Shown one piece after another: positions 1 to 8,444 of a stretch of 64,000 nt of DNA. Made by a program: the position numbers and the translations under genes. The notes beneath the pieces are model-generated. The model did no database searches, was not told the origin of the DNA, and saw only the letters and a list, made by a program, of their open reading frames with translations. Origin of the DNA: Lachnospiraceae bacterium. GTDB taxonomy: Bacteria; Bacillota; Clostridia; Lachnospirales; Lachnospiraceae. The stretch is taken from positions 53,217 through 117,216 of the forward strand of contig JAKSRS010000004.1 of assembly GCA_024403515.1 (NCBI GenBank), written 5' to 3'. Positions within the stretch are counted from its first letter, which is position 1. Each line of letters opens with the position of its first letter.

Positions 1-441
1 ACCAATCGCACCAAGACCAATTACACCAAGCTTCTTACCTTTAATTTCAGTTCCGGCATAATTTTTCTTCTGCTTTTCAGCAGTCTTTGCAATGTTTACA
101 TCGTCCTGATTATCAAGACACCATTCAATACCACCAACAATATCTCTGGCTGCATATAACATACCGGCAAAAACAAGTTCCTTTACACCATTAGCGTTAG
201 CACCGGGTGTATTGAAAACTACAATACCTTTTTCAGCACATTTATCAAGAGGAATATTGTTAACACCTGCACCGGCACGTGCAACACAAAGAAGGTTATC
301 TGAAAATTCCATTTCATGCATTACTGCACTTCTTACAAGAATACCTTCTGCATCATTTACTTCTTCAACTTTTTCGTAGTTATCATCAAATTCTTTAAGA
401 CCATAAGTTGAAATAGGATTTAAGCAGTTATATTTAAACAT
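1..441 (-). CDS. serA: D-3-phosphoglycerate dehydrogenase, N-terminal part (cut by window edge)
   Basis: First enzyme of the phosphorylated serine pathway: oxidises 3-phosphoglycerate to 3-phosphohydroxypyruvate with NAD. The 147 visible codons start MFKYNCLNPIS and hold the substrate-domain signature 'VRSAVMHEMEF...VARAGAGVNNIPLDKC' followed by 'VFNTPGANANGVKE', both typical of D-2-hydroxyacid dehydrogenases. The frame runs off the window just after 'GKKLGVIGLGAIG', the start of the Rossmann NAD-binding motif. The ATG overlaps the serC stop in a TAATG arrangement, so translation is probably coupled to serC. The C-terminal part, and whether an ACT regulatory domain is present, cannot be seen. 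Confidence 0.93.
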   Translation of the reverse strand, partial: MFKYNCLNPISTYGLKEFDDNYEKVEEVNDAEGILVRSAVMHEMEFSDNLLCVARAGAGVNNIPLDKCAEKGIVVFNTPGANANGVKELVFAGMLYAARDIVGGIEWCLDNQDDVNIAKTAEKQKKNYAGTEIKGKKLGVIGLGAIG

Positions 442-1523
442 TATGCATTTTCCTCCTCATACTTCTTTAAGAAGTCTACTAATGCCTTAACACCTTCAAT
501 AGGCATTGCGTTGTAGATTGAAGCTCTTAAACCGCCAACACTCTTGTGACCCTTAAGGTTATCAAATCCGGCAGCCTTGGTTGCAGCAACAACAGCAGCA
601 TCCTTATCAGCATCACCTGTTACAAAAGGAACGTTCATAAGAGAACGAACATCTTTATCTACAGTTCCCTTAAAGTAGTTACTTGAATCAAGGAAATCGT
701 ATAAAACTTTAGCTTTTTCAATATTGAGCTGGTTCATCTTTTCAAGACCACCAATGCTCTTTAAATACTTAAATACCTTTCCACATACGTAGATACCCCA
801 GCAGTTAGGAGTATTGTACATAGAACCATTATCAGCGTGGGTATCATATCTTAAGTAAACAGGAGTCTTAGGATCGATATCCTTGTTAATCAAGTCTTCT
901 CTGATAATTACAATTGAAAGACCTGCAGGTCCAATGTTCTTCTGAACACCGCCGTAGATCATACCATAATCAGCTACGTTGCAAGGACGGCTTAAAAACA
1001 TTGATGACTGGTCTGAAACAAGAATCTTTCCCTTTGTATTAGGAAGTGACTGGAATGTTGTTCCATGAATTGTTTCATTTTCGCAAATATATACATAATC
1101 TGCATCATCATCGATAGGAAGATCTGAGCAGTCAGGAATATAACTGTAGTTCTTATCTTCACTTGTTGCAACAATGTTTACCTTACCAAATTTTTTGGCT
1201 TCTGTTGCAGCCTTTTTAGACCATGCACCTGTTACGATGTAATCAAATACACCATTCTTCATTAAGTTAAGAGGAATCATGGAGAACTGAAGTGTTGCAC
1301 CACCCTGAATGAAAAGAACCTTATAATTATCAGGAATGTTCATTAATTCTCTTAAATCAGCTTCAGCTTCATCGCAAATTGTCTGGAACACCTTAGATCG
1401 GTGGGACATTTCCATAACACTCATTCCACTTCCCTTATAATCGAGAAGTTCTGCTTGGATTTCTTCCAATACAGGCAAAGGCATTGTGGCAGGACCCGCC
1501 GAAAAATTGTAAACTCTAGACAC
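441..1523 (-). CDS. serC: Phosphoserine aminotransferase
   Basis: PLP-dependent class V aminotransferase that converts 3-phosphohydroxypyruvate and glutamate to phosphoserine (the same fold serves pyridoxine synthesis in some bacteria). At 360 residues it has the normal family length. Signatures: N-terminal 'VYNFSAGPATMPLPVLEE', substrate-loop 'MSHRSKVF', 'FIQGGATLQF' for phosphate/PLP contact, and the Schiff-base lysine in 'YGGVQKNIGPAGL' (around residue 195). The start codon is GTG, chosen because AAGGAGGAA lies at ideal spacing upstream. A sigma-A promoter at 1560-1588 precedes it, and serA follows with overlapping stop and start codons, so serC-serA is a serine operon. Confidence 0.97.
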   Translation of the reverse strand: MSRVYNFSAGPATMPLPVLEEIQAELLDYKGSGMSVMEMSHRSKVFQTICDEAEADLRELMNIPDNYKVLFIQGGATLQFSMIPLNLMKNGVFDYIVTGAWSKKAATEAKKFGKVNIVATSEDKNYSYIPDCSDLPIDDDADYVYICENETIHGTTFQSLPNTKGKILVSDQSSMFLSRPCNVADYGMIYGGVQKNIGPAGLSIVIIREDLINKDIDPKTPVYLRYDTHADNGSMYNTPNCWGIYVCGKVFKYLKSIGGLEKMNQLNIEKAKVLYDFLDSSNYFKGTVDKDVRSLMNVPFVTGDADKDAAVVAATKAAGFDNLKGHKSVGGLRASIYNAMPIEGVKALVDFLKKYEEENA

Positions 1524-1559
1524 TTTTCTATTCCTCCTTGGAAATTTTAATTAAATATA

Positions 1560-1588
1560 ATCATAAACTTATGCACTTTTTACGTCAA
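1560..1588 (-). promoter_or_regulatory. Predicted sigma-A promoter of serC-serA
   Basis: Read on the minus strand: TTGACG (1588-1583), 17 nt spacer, TATGAT (1565-1560). It lies about 37 nt upstream of the GTG start of serC. Hexamers and spacing are close to consensus, but no operator or riboswitch is evident in the short leader. Confidence 0.6.
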
Positions 1589-1628
1589 GAAAAATAGTGA
1601 CCAAAAGTGAAAGAATATTCATAAACTA

Positions 1629-3023
1629 TTAGTAAATAATTACAGGTAGTCCAATATATGCATTATCATACACAGTTTTAGCATCATCAATATACAAGTT
1701 TATGCAACCTCTTGAACCTCTTGTAAGATAATAATCACTTCCAAAAGAAGGTTGCCATGATGCATCATGTAATCCGATTCCCTGATAAACAGGAATCCAG
1801 TAATCCACAGGAGAAGCATACCCCTCTCCCCTTAAAACCACGTTTCGGCTCATTGCATATATATAGCAAAGCATTTTAGGAGTTCTCCAACCCTTATTAG
1901 GATTTCCTGAAACAATATCCGTTTCAAGAATAAGTTCTCCATCTTTTATAAAGTAAAGTCTCTGTGTAGTGAGATTAACCTCAATGACGCTATCTCCTAC
2001 ATCATTTTCACCTTTAACAAAACCCTGCCTTATGTAAGAAGGTTCATGAACCTCTTTGACTGAATTATGAACTGCATCAAGCAGATACACTTTTTCTTTT
2101 GCCTCATCTAAAAGAGTAGATTTTAGTTGAAAATCAACTTCAATCACCTCGCCGGTATAGGTTATATATTTTCTGGGCAATGTCGTAGTGTCATATCGCA
2201 GACAAAGTTCATGCACAAACTCTTCTATTTTACTGTCATCCAAAAGGTAATTGTTATCATCATCATAGACAAAATTACCCTGATCATCGAGTACCATAAA
2301 ACTTCTAAGTACTGCGCTGTCAACAGGAATCTTTTCAGCACCCATATCATAAACAATCTTTGTCGAAAGAAAGTTTTGGAGCTTTTCCCATTCTTTTTTT
2401 ACGCTTATTTCATTAGCTGTTGGCTTTTCTTCATAGAAAAACTCATCAGAAACAACTAATGCACCACCATATGTAGCCATGCTTAAAACTGAAGCCTCTA
2501 ACTTGTTATAGTCAAGAAAATCATGTCTTGTGTCTAAAAGATAAAATCCATCCTCACCTGATAAAATCTTAAAACAAGGCTCTTCCATTTCAAGATACTT
2601 CTTGTAAACAGGTAAATCTCCTACCATGGAAATAATCTTTTCTTCGTCATATTTAATTACAGGCTCAATCTGAAGGTAATCATTCTTTTTAAACAGATTT
2701 TCAATCCAAAAGAAAGGATTCTGGTGGTTTGAAATGTATGTTAGCGAATCAGTATAGTCAACACTAAAGTCATAATCTGAAGCATATATGTAACTTGTAT
2801 TTCCTTCATTATCAGAAATCATAATCATGGGCTTTGAATAATACGCCTTTAAAATCTCATTGACTTCTTTTACTGATTTACCCGTACAATACTCACCGTT
2901 AATCCAGGTCCCATACGAAAACCCGCTAGTGTACATGAATGATAAACCTAGATAAATACCCACTATAAGAGCTATAATTCCCCCAATTACCGCACTCTTA
3001 ATAACAGTGTATTTCTTCCTCAT
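1629..3023 (-). CDS. L,D-transpeptidase (YkuD family) with N-terminal membrane anchor
   Basis: Probable cell-wall enzyme that cross-links or attaches to peptidoglycan through L,D-peptide bonds. Residues 12-32 form one membrane segment, so the rest lies outside the cell. Residues ~35-320 resemble the putative peptidoglycan-binding region that often precedes YkuD domains. The YkuD catalytic domain occupies roughly residues 345-464: 'IEVNLTTQRLYFIKDGEL', 'SGNPNKGWRTPKM', the histidine in 'GIGLHDASWQ' and the catalytic cysteine in 'GSRGCINLY' (many relatives have SHGC, here SRGC). It starts 3 bp after the ilvB stop, so it appears to be read as the last gene of the leuB-ilvD-ilvB unit, an unusual partner for amino-acid genes. 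No clear terminator follows before serC. Confidence 0.88.
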   Translation of the reverse strand: MRKKYTVIKSAVIGGIIALIVGIYLGLSFMYTSGFSYGTWINGEYCTGKSVKEVNEILKAYYSKPMIMISDNEGNTSYIYASDYDFSVDYTDSLTYISNHQNPFFWIENLFKKNDYLQIEPVIKYDEEKIISMVGDLPVYKKYLEMEEPCFKILSGEDGFYLLDTRHDFLDYNKLEASVLSMATYGGALVVSDEFFYEEKPTANEISVKKEWEKLQNFLSTKIVYDMGAEKIPVDSAVLRSFMVLDDQGNFVYDDDNNYLLDDSKIEEFVHELCLRYDTTTLPRKYITYTGEVIEVDFQLKSTLLDEAKEKVYLLDAVHNSVKEVHEPSYIRQGFVKGENDVGDSVIEVNLTTQRLYFIKDGELILETDIVSGNPNKGWRTPKMLCYIYAMSRNVVLRGEGYASPVDYWIPVYQGIGLHDASWQPSFGSDYYLTRGSRGCINLYIDDAKTVYDNAYIGLPVIIY

Positions 3024-3026
3024 AAA

Positions 3027-4700
3027 TTATTTCTTTAAATAGTCCTTTTCATCAAAAACATCGCTCAAAGCAGAACCACCGGGTACCATAGGGAATACCT
3101 TATCATCCTCATGGATAACACATTCAATCATAGCAGGACGATTGTTCTTAATAGCTGCTTCCAATGCAGGTGCAAATTCTTCTTTAGTAGTTACCTTGTA
3201 AGCATCACAGCCAAGACCCTTGGCAACAAGCTGATAGTCAACCTTATCATTTAAAATGGTCTGTGAATAGCGTCCTTCATAGAATAATGTCTGCCACTGT
3301 CTAACCATTCCTAAAACATGATTGTTGATTACAACCTGAATAATCGGAATATCAAAACGTGATGCTGTAGCAAGTTCGTTCATATTCATTCTAAAGCATC
3401 CGTCACCACCGATGTTGATACAGATCTTTTCGGGTCTTCCGACCTTAGCTCCTATGCAGGCACCAATTCCGTAGCCCATAGTGCCAAGACCACCTGATGA
3501 TAAAAATGTTCTAGGCTCAGTATATTTATAGTACTGTGAAGCCCACATCTGATGCTGACCAACGTCAGTTGTAATAATAGCCTTACCTTCTGTCACTCTG
3601 TCGATTTCTTCAATTACAAAAGGACATGTAAGTTTGCTTCTATCATAATCAAGAGGGAATTTCTTTTTAAGATCAATGATCTTGTTCATCCACTCTGAAT
3701 GATCCTGTTTCTCAAGTTTGAAATTAACAAGTGTAAGAATTTCTTTTAAATCGCCAACTGCTGAGGCATCAGTTCTAATGTTCTTATTGATTTCAGCAGC
3801 ATCGATATCGATATGGATAACCTTGGCTCCCTGTGCAAACTTAGCTACGTTTCCAACAACTCGGTCTGAAAATCTTGCACCTAAAGCAATTAATAAATCA
3901 CATTCGTGAACGCCAAGATTAGATGCCTTGGTACCATGCATACCAATCATTCCTGTATATCTGTCAGAATATGCATCGAAAGCACCTTTAGCCATAAGTG
4001 TGTCACATACAGGAGCGTCGATTAAATCAGCAAATTCTTTTACTTCTTTAGTTGCTCCACTTGCAATAGCACCACCGCCAAGATAAATAAAAGGCTTCTT
4101 AGAAGCATTTATAAGTTCAACTATGCTGTCAATATCCTGCTCTGTATACTTGGAGATTCTTTCAACTTCTGAAGGCTTCATAGCTTCATATTCGCACATC
4201 GCAGCAGTTACATCTTTAGTAATATCTACAAGTACAGGTCCGGGACGTCCGCTTTTAGCAATTTTAAATGCCTTACGAATTGTATCAGCAAGTGTAGTTA
4301 CATCCTTAACGATATAACCATGCTTTGTGATTGGCATTGTCACACCTGCAATATCAACTTCCTGGAAGGTATCTTTTCCAAGCCAGGGCAAAACAACGTT
4401 TGCAGTAATTGCAACCATAGGAACGGAATCCATGTAAGCTGTTGCAATACCTGTAACTAGATTAGTTGCACCGGGACCTGATGTAGCCATGCAGACACCA
4501 ACTTTACCTGTTGCTCTTGCATAACCATCAGCTGCATGAGAAGCGCCCTGTTCGTGCGAAGTTAAAATGTGCTTTATTTCGCTATGCTTATACAAAGCAT
4601 CATAAACATTTAAAATTGTACCTCCGGGATAACCAAATACGGTGTCAACTCCCTGTTCTTTTAAACATTCAACTACTATTTCTGAACCTGAAAGTAACAT
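3027..4700 (-). CDS. ilvB: Acetolactate synthase, large (catalytic) subunit
   Basis: Thiamine-diphosphate enzyme making 2-acetolactate (valine/leucine) or 2-aceto-2-hydroxybutyrate (isoleucine) from pyruvate. Its 557 residues match the biosynthetic (FAD-containing) AHAS length. Visible are the N-terminal TPP pyrimidine domain with the catalytic Glu in 'TSHEQGASHAADGYARATG' (about residue 49), the central domain, and the C-terminal TPP/Mg motif starting 'GDGCFRMNMNELATA' and ending in 'INN'. 'ITKHGYIVKDV' and 'AYMDSVPMVAITANV' are also family-typical. The start has a good AAGGAG site. It lies 19 bp after ilvD. No small regulatory subunit gene (ilvN/ilvH) is next to it or anywhere in the window, so that partner must be encoded elsewhere. 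Confidence 0.97.
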   Translation of the reverse strand: MLLSGSEIVVECLKEQGVDTVFGYPGGTILNVYDALYKHSEIKHILTSHEQGASHAADGYARATGKVGVCMATSGPGATNLVTGIATAYMDSVPMVAITANVVLPWLGKDTFQEVDIAGVTMPITKHGYIVKDVTTLADTIRKAFKIAKSGRPGPVLVDITKDVTAAMCEYEAMKPSEVERISKYTEQDIDSIVELINASKKPFIYLGGGAIASGATKEVKEFADLIDAPVCDTLMAKGAFDAYSDRYTGMIGMHGTKASNLGVHECDLLIALGARFSDRVVGNVAKFAQGAKVIHIDIDAAEINKNIRTDASAVGDLKEILTLVNFKLEKQDHSEWMNKIIDLKKKFPLDYDRSKLTCPFVIEEIDRVTEGKAIITTDVGQHQMWASQYYKYTEPRTFLSSGGLGTMGYGIGACIGAKVGRPEKICINIGGDGCFRMNMNELATASRFDIPIIQVVINNHVLGMVRQWQTLFYEGRYSQTILNDKVDYQLVAKGLGCDAYKVTTKEEFAPALEAAIKNNRPAMIECVIHEDDKVFPMVPGGSALSDVFDEKDYLKK

Positions 4701-4719
4701 CAGTCTTTCTCCTTAAACT

Positions 4720-6375
4720 CTACTTTAATACTGCACCGGTGTTAGCTCCGGTTACTAATGCACGATATCTTGAAAGATATCCTGAAACCTCATTTACACG
4801 AGGCTGCCATTTTTCTTTACGCTTAGCAAGTTCTTCATCACTTACTAAAACTTCAAGAACATTGTTATTAATATCAATGTGGATAGTATCTCCTTCTTCA
4901 ACAAAGGCGATAGGACCGCCTGCGTAAGCTTCAGGACAAACGTGTCCGATAGAAGCACCTCTGGATGCTCCTGAGAATCTACCATCAGTAATTAATGCAA
5001 CACATGAGCCAAGTCCCATTCCTGCGATTGCAGATGTAGGATTAAGCATTTCTCTCATTCCGGGGCCACCCTTAGGACCTTCGTATCTGATTACCACAAC
5101 GTCACCGGGAACAATTTTTCCACCCTTAATAGCGCTGATTGCGTCTTCTTCACAGTCAAATACTCTTGCAGGACCTGAATGTTCCATCATTTCAGCAACT
5201 ACAGCTGAACGCTTAACAACTGAACCCTCGGGTGCAAGATTACCCTTTAATACCGCAATACCGCCGGTCTTGGAATAAGGATTTTCAACAGTTCTGATAA
5301 CTTCAGGATTAAGGTTAGCAGCAGTCTTAAGATTATCCTCCAATGTTGTACCGGTTACTGTTAATACATCAGTATTAAGAAGGTTAAGTTTAGTAAGTTC
5401 CTTCATTACACCGTGAACACCACCGGCCTCATTCAAGTCTTCCATGTATGTAGGACCTGCAGGAGCAAGGTGGCACAAGTTAGGAGTTTTAGCTGATAAC
5501 TTATTAGCGATTTCAAGGTTAAGATCAACTCCTGCTTCATGCGCAATTGCAGGTAAATGAAGCATAGAGTTTGTAGAGCAACCTAAAGCCATATCTACAG
5601 TTAAAGCATTCATAAATGCCTTTTCTGTCATAATGTCTCTAGGACAAATATTCTTTTCTACAAGTTTAACAATCTGATTACCAGCATGCTTTGCAAGTCT
5701 GATTCTGTCACTATATACAGCAGGTATTGTTCCGTTTCCTCTAAGACCCATACCAATTGCTTCAGTAAGGCAGTTCATAGAATTAGCAGTATACATACCT
5801 GAGCATGAACCACATGTAGGACAAACCTTCTCTTCAAATTCACATAATTCACATTCATCAATCTTGTTTGCAGCATATGCACCAACAGCTTCAAACATTG
5901 ATGAAAGACTTCTCTTCTGTCCGTTTACTCGACCTGCAAGCATAGGTCCACCAGAAACGAAAATAGTAGGAATGTTAAGTCTTGCTGCAGCCATAAGTAA
6001 TCCGGGAACGTTCTTATCACAGTTAGGAACCATAACAAGGCCGTCAAACTGATGTGCCATAGCCATACACTCAGTAGAATCACAAATAAGATCACGAGTA
6101 ACAAGTGAATACTTCATACCTACATGTCCCATTGCAATACCATCGCAAACTGCGATTGCTGGGAACATTACAGGCATACCGCCTGCTTCAGCAACACCAA
6201 GCTTTACAGCATCAACAATTTTATCAAGGTTCATATGACCGGGTACGATTTCATTGTAAGATGAAACAATACCAATCATAGGTTTCTTTCTTTCTTCTTC
6301 AGTAAAACCTAAAGCATTAAATAAACTTCTGTGAGGAGCCTGCTGGCTTCCAACCATAACATTATCACTTCTCAT
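4720..6375 (-). CDS. ilvD: Dihydroxy-acid dehydratase
   Basis: Iron-sulfur enzyme that dehydrates 2,3-dihydroxy-isovalerate (or -methylvalerate) to the 2-keto acids of branched-chain amino-acid synthesis. It has 551 residues, the usual IlvD/Edd length. Signatures: '[19 protein letters not shown]' with one cluster cysteine, '[19 protein letters not shown]' with two more, '[20 protein letters not shown]', and C-terminal '[19 protein letters not shown]'. It starts 12 bp after leuB ends and is followed by ilvB after 19 bp, so the three are one transcription unit. The oxygen-sensitive cluster suits a strict anaerobe. Confidence 0.97.
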   Translation of the reverse strand: MRSDNVMVGSQQAPHRSLFNALGFTEEERKKPMIGIVSSYNEIVPGHMNLDKIVDAVKLGVAEAGGMPVMFPAIAVCDGIAMGHVGMKYSLVTRDLICDSTECMAMAHQFDGLVMVPNCDKNVPGLLMAAARLNIPTIFVSGGPMLAGRVNGQKRSLSSMFEAVGAYAANKIDECELCEFEEKVCPTCGSCSGMYTANSMNCLTEAIGMGLRGNGTIPAVYSDRIRLAKHAGNQIVKLVEKNICPRDIMTEKAFMNALTVDMALGCSTNSMLHLPAIAHEAGVDLNLEIANKLSAKTPNLCHLAPAGPTYMEDLNEAGGVHGVMKELTKLNLLNTDVLTVTGTTLEDNLKTAANLNPEVIRTVENPYSKTGGIAVLKGNLAPEGSVVKRSAVVAEMMEHSGPARVFDCEEDAISAIKGGKIVPGDVVVIRYEGPKGGPGMREMLNPTSAIAGMGLGSCVALITDGRFSGASRGASIGHVCPEAYAGGPIAFVEEGDTIHIDINNNVLEVLVSDEELAKRKEKWQPRVNEVSGYLSRYRALVTGANTGAVLK

Positions 6376-6387
6376 TAGTGTTCTCCT

Positions 6388-7470
6388 TTATATTCTTTCT
6401 GCAATCAATGAACCCATTTCCTTGCAGCCAACTTTCTTCATTCCTTCACTATAAATATCACCGGTTCTATAACCATCTTTAAGAACCTTCTTTATAGCCT
6501 CTTCAATAGCATCAGCTTCCTTAGTTAAATCAAGGCTGAATCTAAGCATCATTGCAGCACTTAAAATAGTAGCAATAGGATTAGCAATATCCTTCCCTGC
6601 AATATCAGGTGCTGAACCATGACTAGGTTCATATAATCCAAATTTGGATTCATTTAATGAAGCACTTGAAAGCATTCCGATTGAACCGGTAATCATACTT
6701 GCTTCATCCGAAAGAATGTCTCCAAACATGTTCTCAGTTAATACAACATCAAACTGAGCAGGATCTTTAACAAGCTGCATAGCGCAGTTATCAACAAGCA
6801 TATGTTCAACAGTAACTTCGGGATAATCCTTAGCAACCTCATTAACAACAGCTCTCCAAAGTCTTGAAGAATCCAAAACATTGGCCTTATCAACGCTTGT
6901 AACTTTCTTTCTTCTCTTCATTGCAATGTCGAAAGCTTTTATAGCTACACGCTTAATTTCTTTTTCATCATAAGTTAAAACGTCTGTGGCTTTTCTAATA
7001 CCATCAATGACTTCAGTCTTTCTTTCACCAAAGTAAAGACCACCGGTAAGCTCTCTTACAATAATCATATCAAAACCGCAGTCACTGACTTCTTTTTTAA
7101 GAACACAAGCATCAGCAAGTTCAGGATAAAGTAACGCAGGACGAAGGTTAGCAAAAAGATTAAGTGATTTTCTTAATTTAAGAAGACCGGCTTCAGGTCT
7201 TTTAGAAGGTTCAAGTTTGTACCAGGGTGAAGTATTAGTATCACCACCAATAGAACCCATGAGCACACAATCAGCAGATTTGGCATCTTCAATAGCTTCA
7301 TCAGTTAACGGAATACCGTGAACATCAATAGAAGCACCACCCATAAGAATGTCTTTATAAATAAATTCGTGATTAAATTTAGAAGCAACAGCATCTAAAA
7401 CAACCTTGGCCTGATCAACAATTTCAGGACCAATACCATCACCAGGAATACAAGTAATATTGAATTTCAT
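6388..7470 (-). CDS. leuB: 3-isopropylmalate dehydrogenase
   Basis: Oxidative decarboxylation of 3-isopropylmalate to 2-ketoisocaproate with NAD, third step of leucine synthesis. 360 residues from the chosen start. Motifs: 'CIPGDGIGPEIVDQA' at the N-terminus, 'RPEAGLLKLRKSLNLFANLRP' with the substrate arginines, 'RELTGGLYFGERK', 'NMFGDILSDEASMITGSIGML' with metal-binding aspartates, and NAD-binding 'YEPSHGSAPDIAGKDIANP'. A start 12 nt further upstream is possible, but GGAG lies 7 nt before the inner ATG and none before the outer one. It heads leuB-ilvD-ilvB; leuA and leuCD are not in the window. Confidence 0.95.
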   Translation of the reverse strand: MKFNITCIPGDGIGPEIVDQAKVVLDAVASKFNHEFIYKDILMGGASIDVHGIPLTDEAIEDAKSADCVLMGSIGGDTNTSPWYKLEPSKRPEAGLLKLRKSLNLFANLRPALLYPELADACVLKKEVSDCGFDMIIVRELTGGLYFGERKTEVIDGIRKATDVLTYDEKEIKRVAIKAFDIAMKRRKKVTSVDKANVLDSSRLWRAVVNEVAKDYPEVTVEHMLVDNCAMQLVKDPAQFDVVLTENMFGDILSDEASMITGSIGMLSSASLNESKFGLYEPSHGSAPDIAGKDIANPIATILSAAMMLRFSLDLTKEADAIEEAIKKVLKDGYRTGDIYSEGMKKVGCKEMGSLIAERI

Positions 7471-7538
7471 CGCAAACTCCATTTCTCACTATAACGAATT
7501 AAAGCGGTAAATAACTTTTAATAATATTATTATAGAAA

Positions 7539-7568
7539 TTTATAATATGCAATACCCTTTTGTATCAA
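7539..7568 (-). promoter_or_regulatory. Predicted sigma-A promoter of leuB-ilvD-ilvB
   Basis: Read on the minus strand: TTGATA (7568-7563), then TTATAA (7545-7540) after 17 nt, or TATAAA after 18 nt. It lies ~70 nt upstream of leuB. The leader between promoter and gene is very AT-rich, too short for a T-box, and shows no clear attenuator. Confidence 0.45.
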
Positions 7569-7758
7569 TGTATACAAAGCCTTGAAGTAAATACAAAAAG
7601 CATAACAAAATACATAACAAAAGCACTACAAGGAAACCCAGCACCCGCAAAACCCAATCAAAAATCCACCGCTGACGCCAATCCAGACCATCAATCCTAC
7701 AACACCCAGCAAAAACCTATTCTTTAATATCCAACCAGAACAAATCCCTCCCCACAAC

Positions 7759-7989
7759 CATCTAACATAAACAACTTTCTGCAGTCAAGCTTGCTTGTAA
7801 GGCTGAAAGTTGTTTATGTTGGATGTTAGCTCGGAACGAGCGTGTCGGGCAATAGCCCGACGTTGTGGGATATCCGATGGGCTTTTGCCCAGCGTTTCAG
7901 ATTCAACGATGGGCTTTTACAAGGCGTTGCGGGATATACAATAGGCTTTAGCCCATCGTTGTGAATTCACGATGGGCTAAATACAAGCA
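7759..7989. repeat. GC-rich hairpin cluster: one long palindrome plus two tandem ~64 bp units
   Basis: This fills most of the 0.5 kb gene-free gap between leuB and yajC. First, a palindrome with 21 bp arms (7759-7779 and 7805-7825, one mismatch; core AACATAAACAACTTTC). Next, two short stems, GCTCG-GAA-CGAGC (7829-7841) and GTCGGGC-AATA-GCCCGAC (7844-7861). Then two tandem degenerate units starting at 7861 and 7925 (about 64 bp apart), each with CGTTG[T/C]GGGATAT, a GGCTTT[T/A]GCCCA hairpin, and ATTC(A)ACGATGGGCT. The second unit also pairs TTAGCCCATCGT (7948-7959) with ACGATGGGCTAA (7969-7980). No coding frame explains it. The stretch 7600-7758 to its left is strikingly poor in G on the plus strand. 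Confidence 0.75.
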
Positions 7990-8022
7990 TGAAAAAAGCC
8001 CTTTAGCAATGCTAAAGGGCTT
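7990..8022 (-). terminator. Rho-independent terminator of yajC
   Basis: A perfect 12 bp stem AAGCCCTTTAGC / GCTAAAGGGCTT with a 3 nt loop (7996-8022), followed on the minus strand by a run of Ts (complement of 7992-7997). It lies 18 nt after the yajC stop codon and insulates it from the repeat cluster and the leu/ilv promoter. Confidence 0.9.
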
Positions 8023-8039
8023 AATGTACATATATGTAA

Positions 8040-8357
8040 TTACTGAGCTTTTTCAACCTGAGCAATAGATGACTTCTGCATAGGAATTCTGCAGTTCTTG
8101 TTGCTACCAAATTCAACGATAACAGTATCATCAGAAATATCAATAACAACACCGTAAAAACCTGAATTTGTAAGAATTGAATCACCAATTTCAAGTGAAG
8201 CAAGCATAGCGCTGGCTCTCTTCTGTTCCTTCTTCTGAGGTCTGATAATCATGAAATAAAAAAACAAACCTAAAAGAGCAAATGAAATAAGCATACTAAT
8301 AAGCTGTGCTGTTGAAGAACCTGCAACAGGATCAGCAGCGAGTACTGTATTAAACAT
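8040..8357 (-). CDS. yajC: Preprotein translocase accessory subunit YajC
   Basis: Small inner-membrane protein of the Sec holotranslocon, 105 residues as is usual. It has a short N-terminal outside segment, one membrane helix at about residues 18-38 ('ISMLISFALLGLFFYFMII'), the hallmark 'RPQKKEQK' directly after the helix, and a small beta-rich cytoplasmic domain with 'LEIGDSILTNSGFYGVV'. An AGGAGG site precedes the ATG. In many Firmicutes yajC follows tgt, and tgt lies just upstream here too. A separate promoter (8389-8417) and a terminator (7990-8022) suggest it can be transcribed alone. Confidence 0.95.
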   Translation of the reverse strand: MFNTVLAADPVAGSSTAQLISMLISFALLGLFFYFMIIRPQKKEQKRASAMLASLEIGDSILTNSGFYGVVIDISDDTVIVEFGSNKNCRIPMQKSSIAQVEKAQ

Positions 8358-8388
8358 ATTTAATCCTCCTAAGAATTACTACTTTGCT

Positions 8389-8417
8389 ATGATAACTAAT
8401 TTTTCGTATATTTTCAA
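8389..8417 (-). promoter_or_regulatory. Predicted sigma-A promoter of yajC
   Basis: Read on the minus strand: TTGAAA (8417-8412), 17 nt spacer, TATCAT (8394-8389). It lies between the tgt stop and yajC, about 30 nt from the yajC start. Confidence 0.5.
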
Positions 8418-8444
8418 TAAAAATAAAATAAAAACTTCCGCTAT

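Noticed and set aside
4511..4927. 138-codon plus-strand frame spanning the ilvB/ilvD junction
   Set aside because: Antisense to two conserved enzymes with no sign of its own coding features.
7522..7698. Open frame of about 58 codons on the minus strand with a hydrophobic, Leu/Val-rich core ('LGFLVVLLLCILLCFLYLL')
   Set aside because: It has no ATG, GTG with RBS, or other convincing start, overlaps the predicted leuB promoter, and lies in a T-rich strand where hydrophobic codons arise by chance.
7741..7989. CRISPR array or tRNA cluster reading of the repeat region
   Set aside because: Only two degenerate units with internal symmetry, no spacers of constant length, no tRNA arms, and no cas genes nearby.
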